Part shown: positions 63,331 to 64,000 of the stretch, one piece after another
Layout of the letters: every line of letters begins with the position of its first letter
Numbering within the stretch: position 1 is the first letter of the stretch
NCBI GenBank assembly: GCA_013433145.1
Contig: CM024180.1
Location: 3,437,001 to 3,501,000, forward strand
DNA length: 64,000 nt
Direction: 5' to 3'
DNA from: Ascaris suum
Taxonomy: Eukaryota > Nematoda > Chromadorea > Rhabditida > Ascarididae
Position numbers and translations under genes: made by a program
The notes under the pieces: model-generated
The model's input: the letters and a program-made list of their open reading frames with translations, nothing else
The model's database searches: none
Told to the model about the DNA's origin: nothing

Positions 63331-64000
63331 ATGTCCCTAGCATACGTTCACCTCCGCGCAATGCCATCATGCATACGTGACCTCAAATAAAATATGACCA
63401 GCCAACTCAAATATTAATCACACACTATACTCTTCTCTCAAGTATTGTGAAAGAAAGGAAGAGTGGAAGGGAGAGAATAAGAAAAAAAATGAAGAGAAAA
63501 ATGAGGAAGGGTGAAGAAGTCGGCAGAAAAGAAAATGATAAAGTTTTTGCCTTTATTACAAGATGACGTCTATCAAAGAAAATAATATTTTAAATCTGCA
63601 AGCATAAGTACTACAATAAGTCATTTAATTCACCATTACAGTGCTTCTAGCTATTTGCAACCTCCCACCTCCTAGCTTGAAGTCTTGCCTCCAACAAGTA
63701 AGTCATGTCAGTCAACACAGAAGAGTTCATTATCAGCTCCGGAGCTTGAGCTTGAACTGATAAAGCATTCCAACTCAAGTGCCCATCACTTCAAAGCAAC
63801 ATTGAGTCTCACTGGTGATAACCAATAAATAGCCTTATCGGATCCTTAAAAGCGCTGTATAATCGGCGACCATTCTGAGAATGCAATAAAGCACTTCTAT
63901 AAATTCAAGACGCAGTCAACCACTTTTACGCCCATAAAAAATCACGAATGAAACACTTAACACCATTATCGTCTTCACAGTCATTCATAATGAAAGCAAA

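Noticed and set aside
1..64000. tRNA, rRNA, snRNA, CRISPR and bacterial-type elements
   Set aside because: No tRNA A/B boxes with cloverleaf, no conserved snRNA motifs and no regularly spaced direct repeats were seen on reading either strand; this was by eye, not by a covariance search.

Overview
This is eukaryotic, metazoan DNA, most likely from a nematode. Coding is sparse and broken into short exons (28 to about 340 nt) separated by AT-rich introns of roughly 0.1-3.5 kb. Acceptors are mostly of the TTTTCAG / TTTGCAG / ATTTTAG type. Long pure poly-G or poly-C tracts (11-25 nt) recur across the window. No bacterial operon, tRNA, rRNA or CRISPR array was seen. The large introns suggest a large-genome nematode (for example ascaridid-like), but that is inference from gene architecture only.

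Four protein-coding genes can be reconstructed exon by exon, almost entirely with matching splice phases. (1) A Dishevelled-family gene on the minus strand starts at 11938; its first five exons (N-terminus, complete DIX domain, linker) run down to about 7090, and the PDZ and DEP exons were not found. (2) An oligoribonuclease (REXO2/Orn-like) gene lies on the plus strand, 25304-28068, in four exons; a one-base frameshift in exon 3 breaks the frame before the last catalytic motif. (3) A mitochondrial acylglycerol kinase (AGK-like) gene lies on the minus strand, about 37523 down to 30463, in eight exons. (4) A REXO1-like RNA exonuclease gene lies on the minus strand, 59645 down to 42230, in sixteen exons, with a possible first exon near 63186.

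Layout: 1-5.2 kb holds no supported gene; 5.2-5.9 kb is a GC-richer, coding-like but frame-broken block on the minus strand; 7.1-11.9 kb is Dishevelled; 12-25.3 kb is mostly non-coding with one isolated exon-like segment; 25.3-28.1 kb is REXO2; 28.1-30.4 kb is the convergent intergenic gap and contains a striking nested inverted duplication; 30.5-37.5 kb is AGK; 37.5-42.2 kb is non-coding; 42.2-59.6 kb is REXO1, with an antisense exon-like segment inside one intron; 59.7-64 kb is mainly non-coding.

The genes do not form one pathway. Two of the four, REXO1 and REXO2, are DEDDh 3'-5' exoribonucleases, a nuclear/nucleolar type and a mitochondrial/cytosolic type respectively. AGK and REXO2 are both expected at mitochondria and are convergent neighbours. 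Dishevelled is a Wnt-pathway scaffold. I saw no convincing new biological system. The best leads are the nested inverted duplication with a perfect 23-bp hairpin at 28.7-29.2 kb, the REXO2 frameshift, a GC-AG intron and a 28-nt microexon in REXO1, and the antisense exon-like segment in a REXO1 intron. All gene identities come from remembered family motifs; no search was run.
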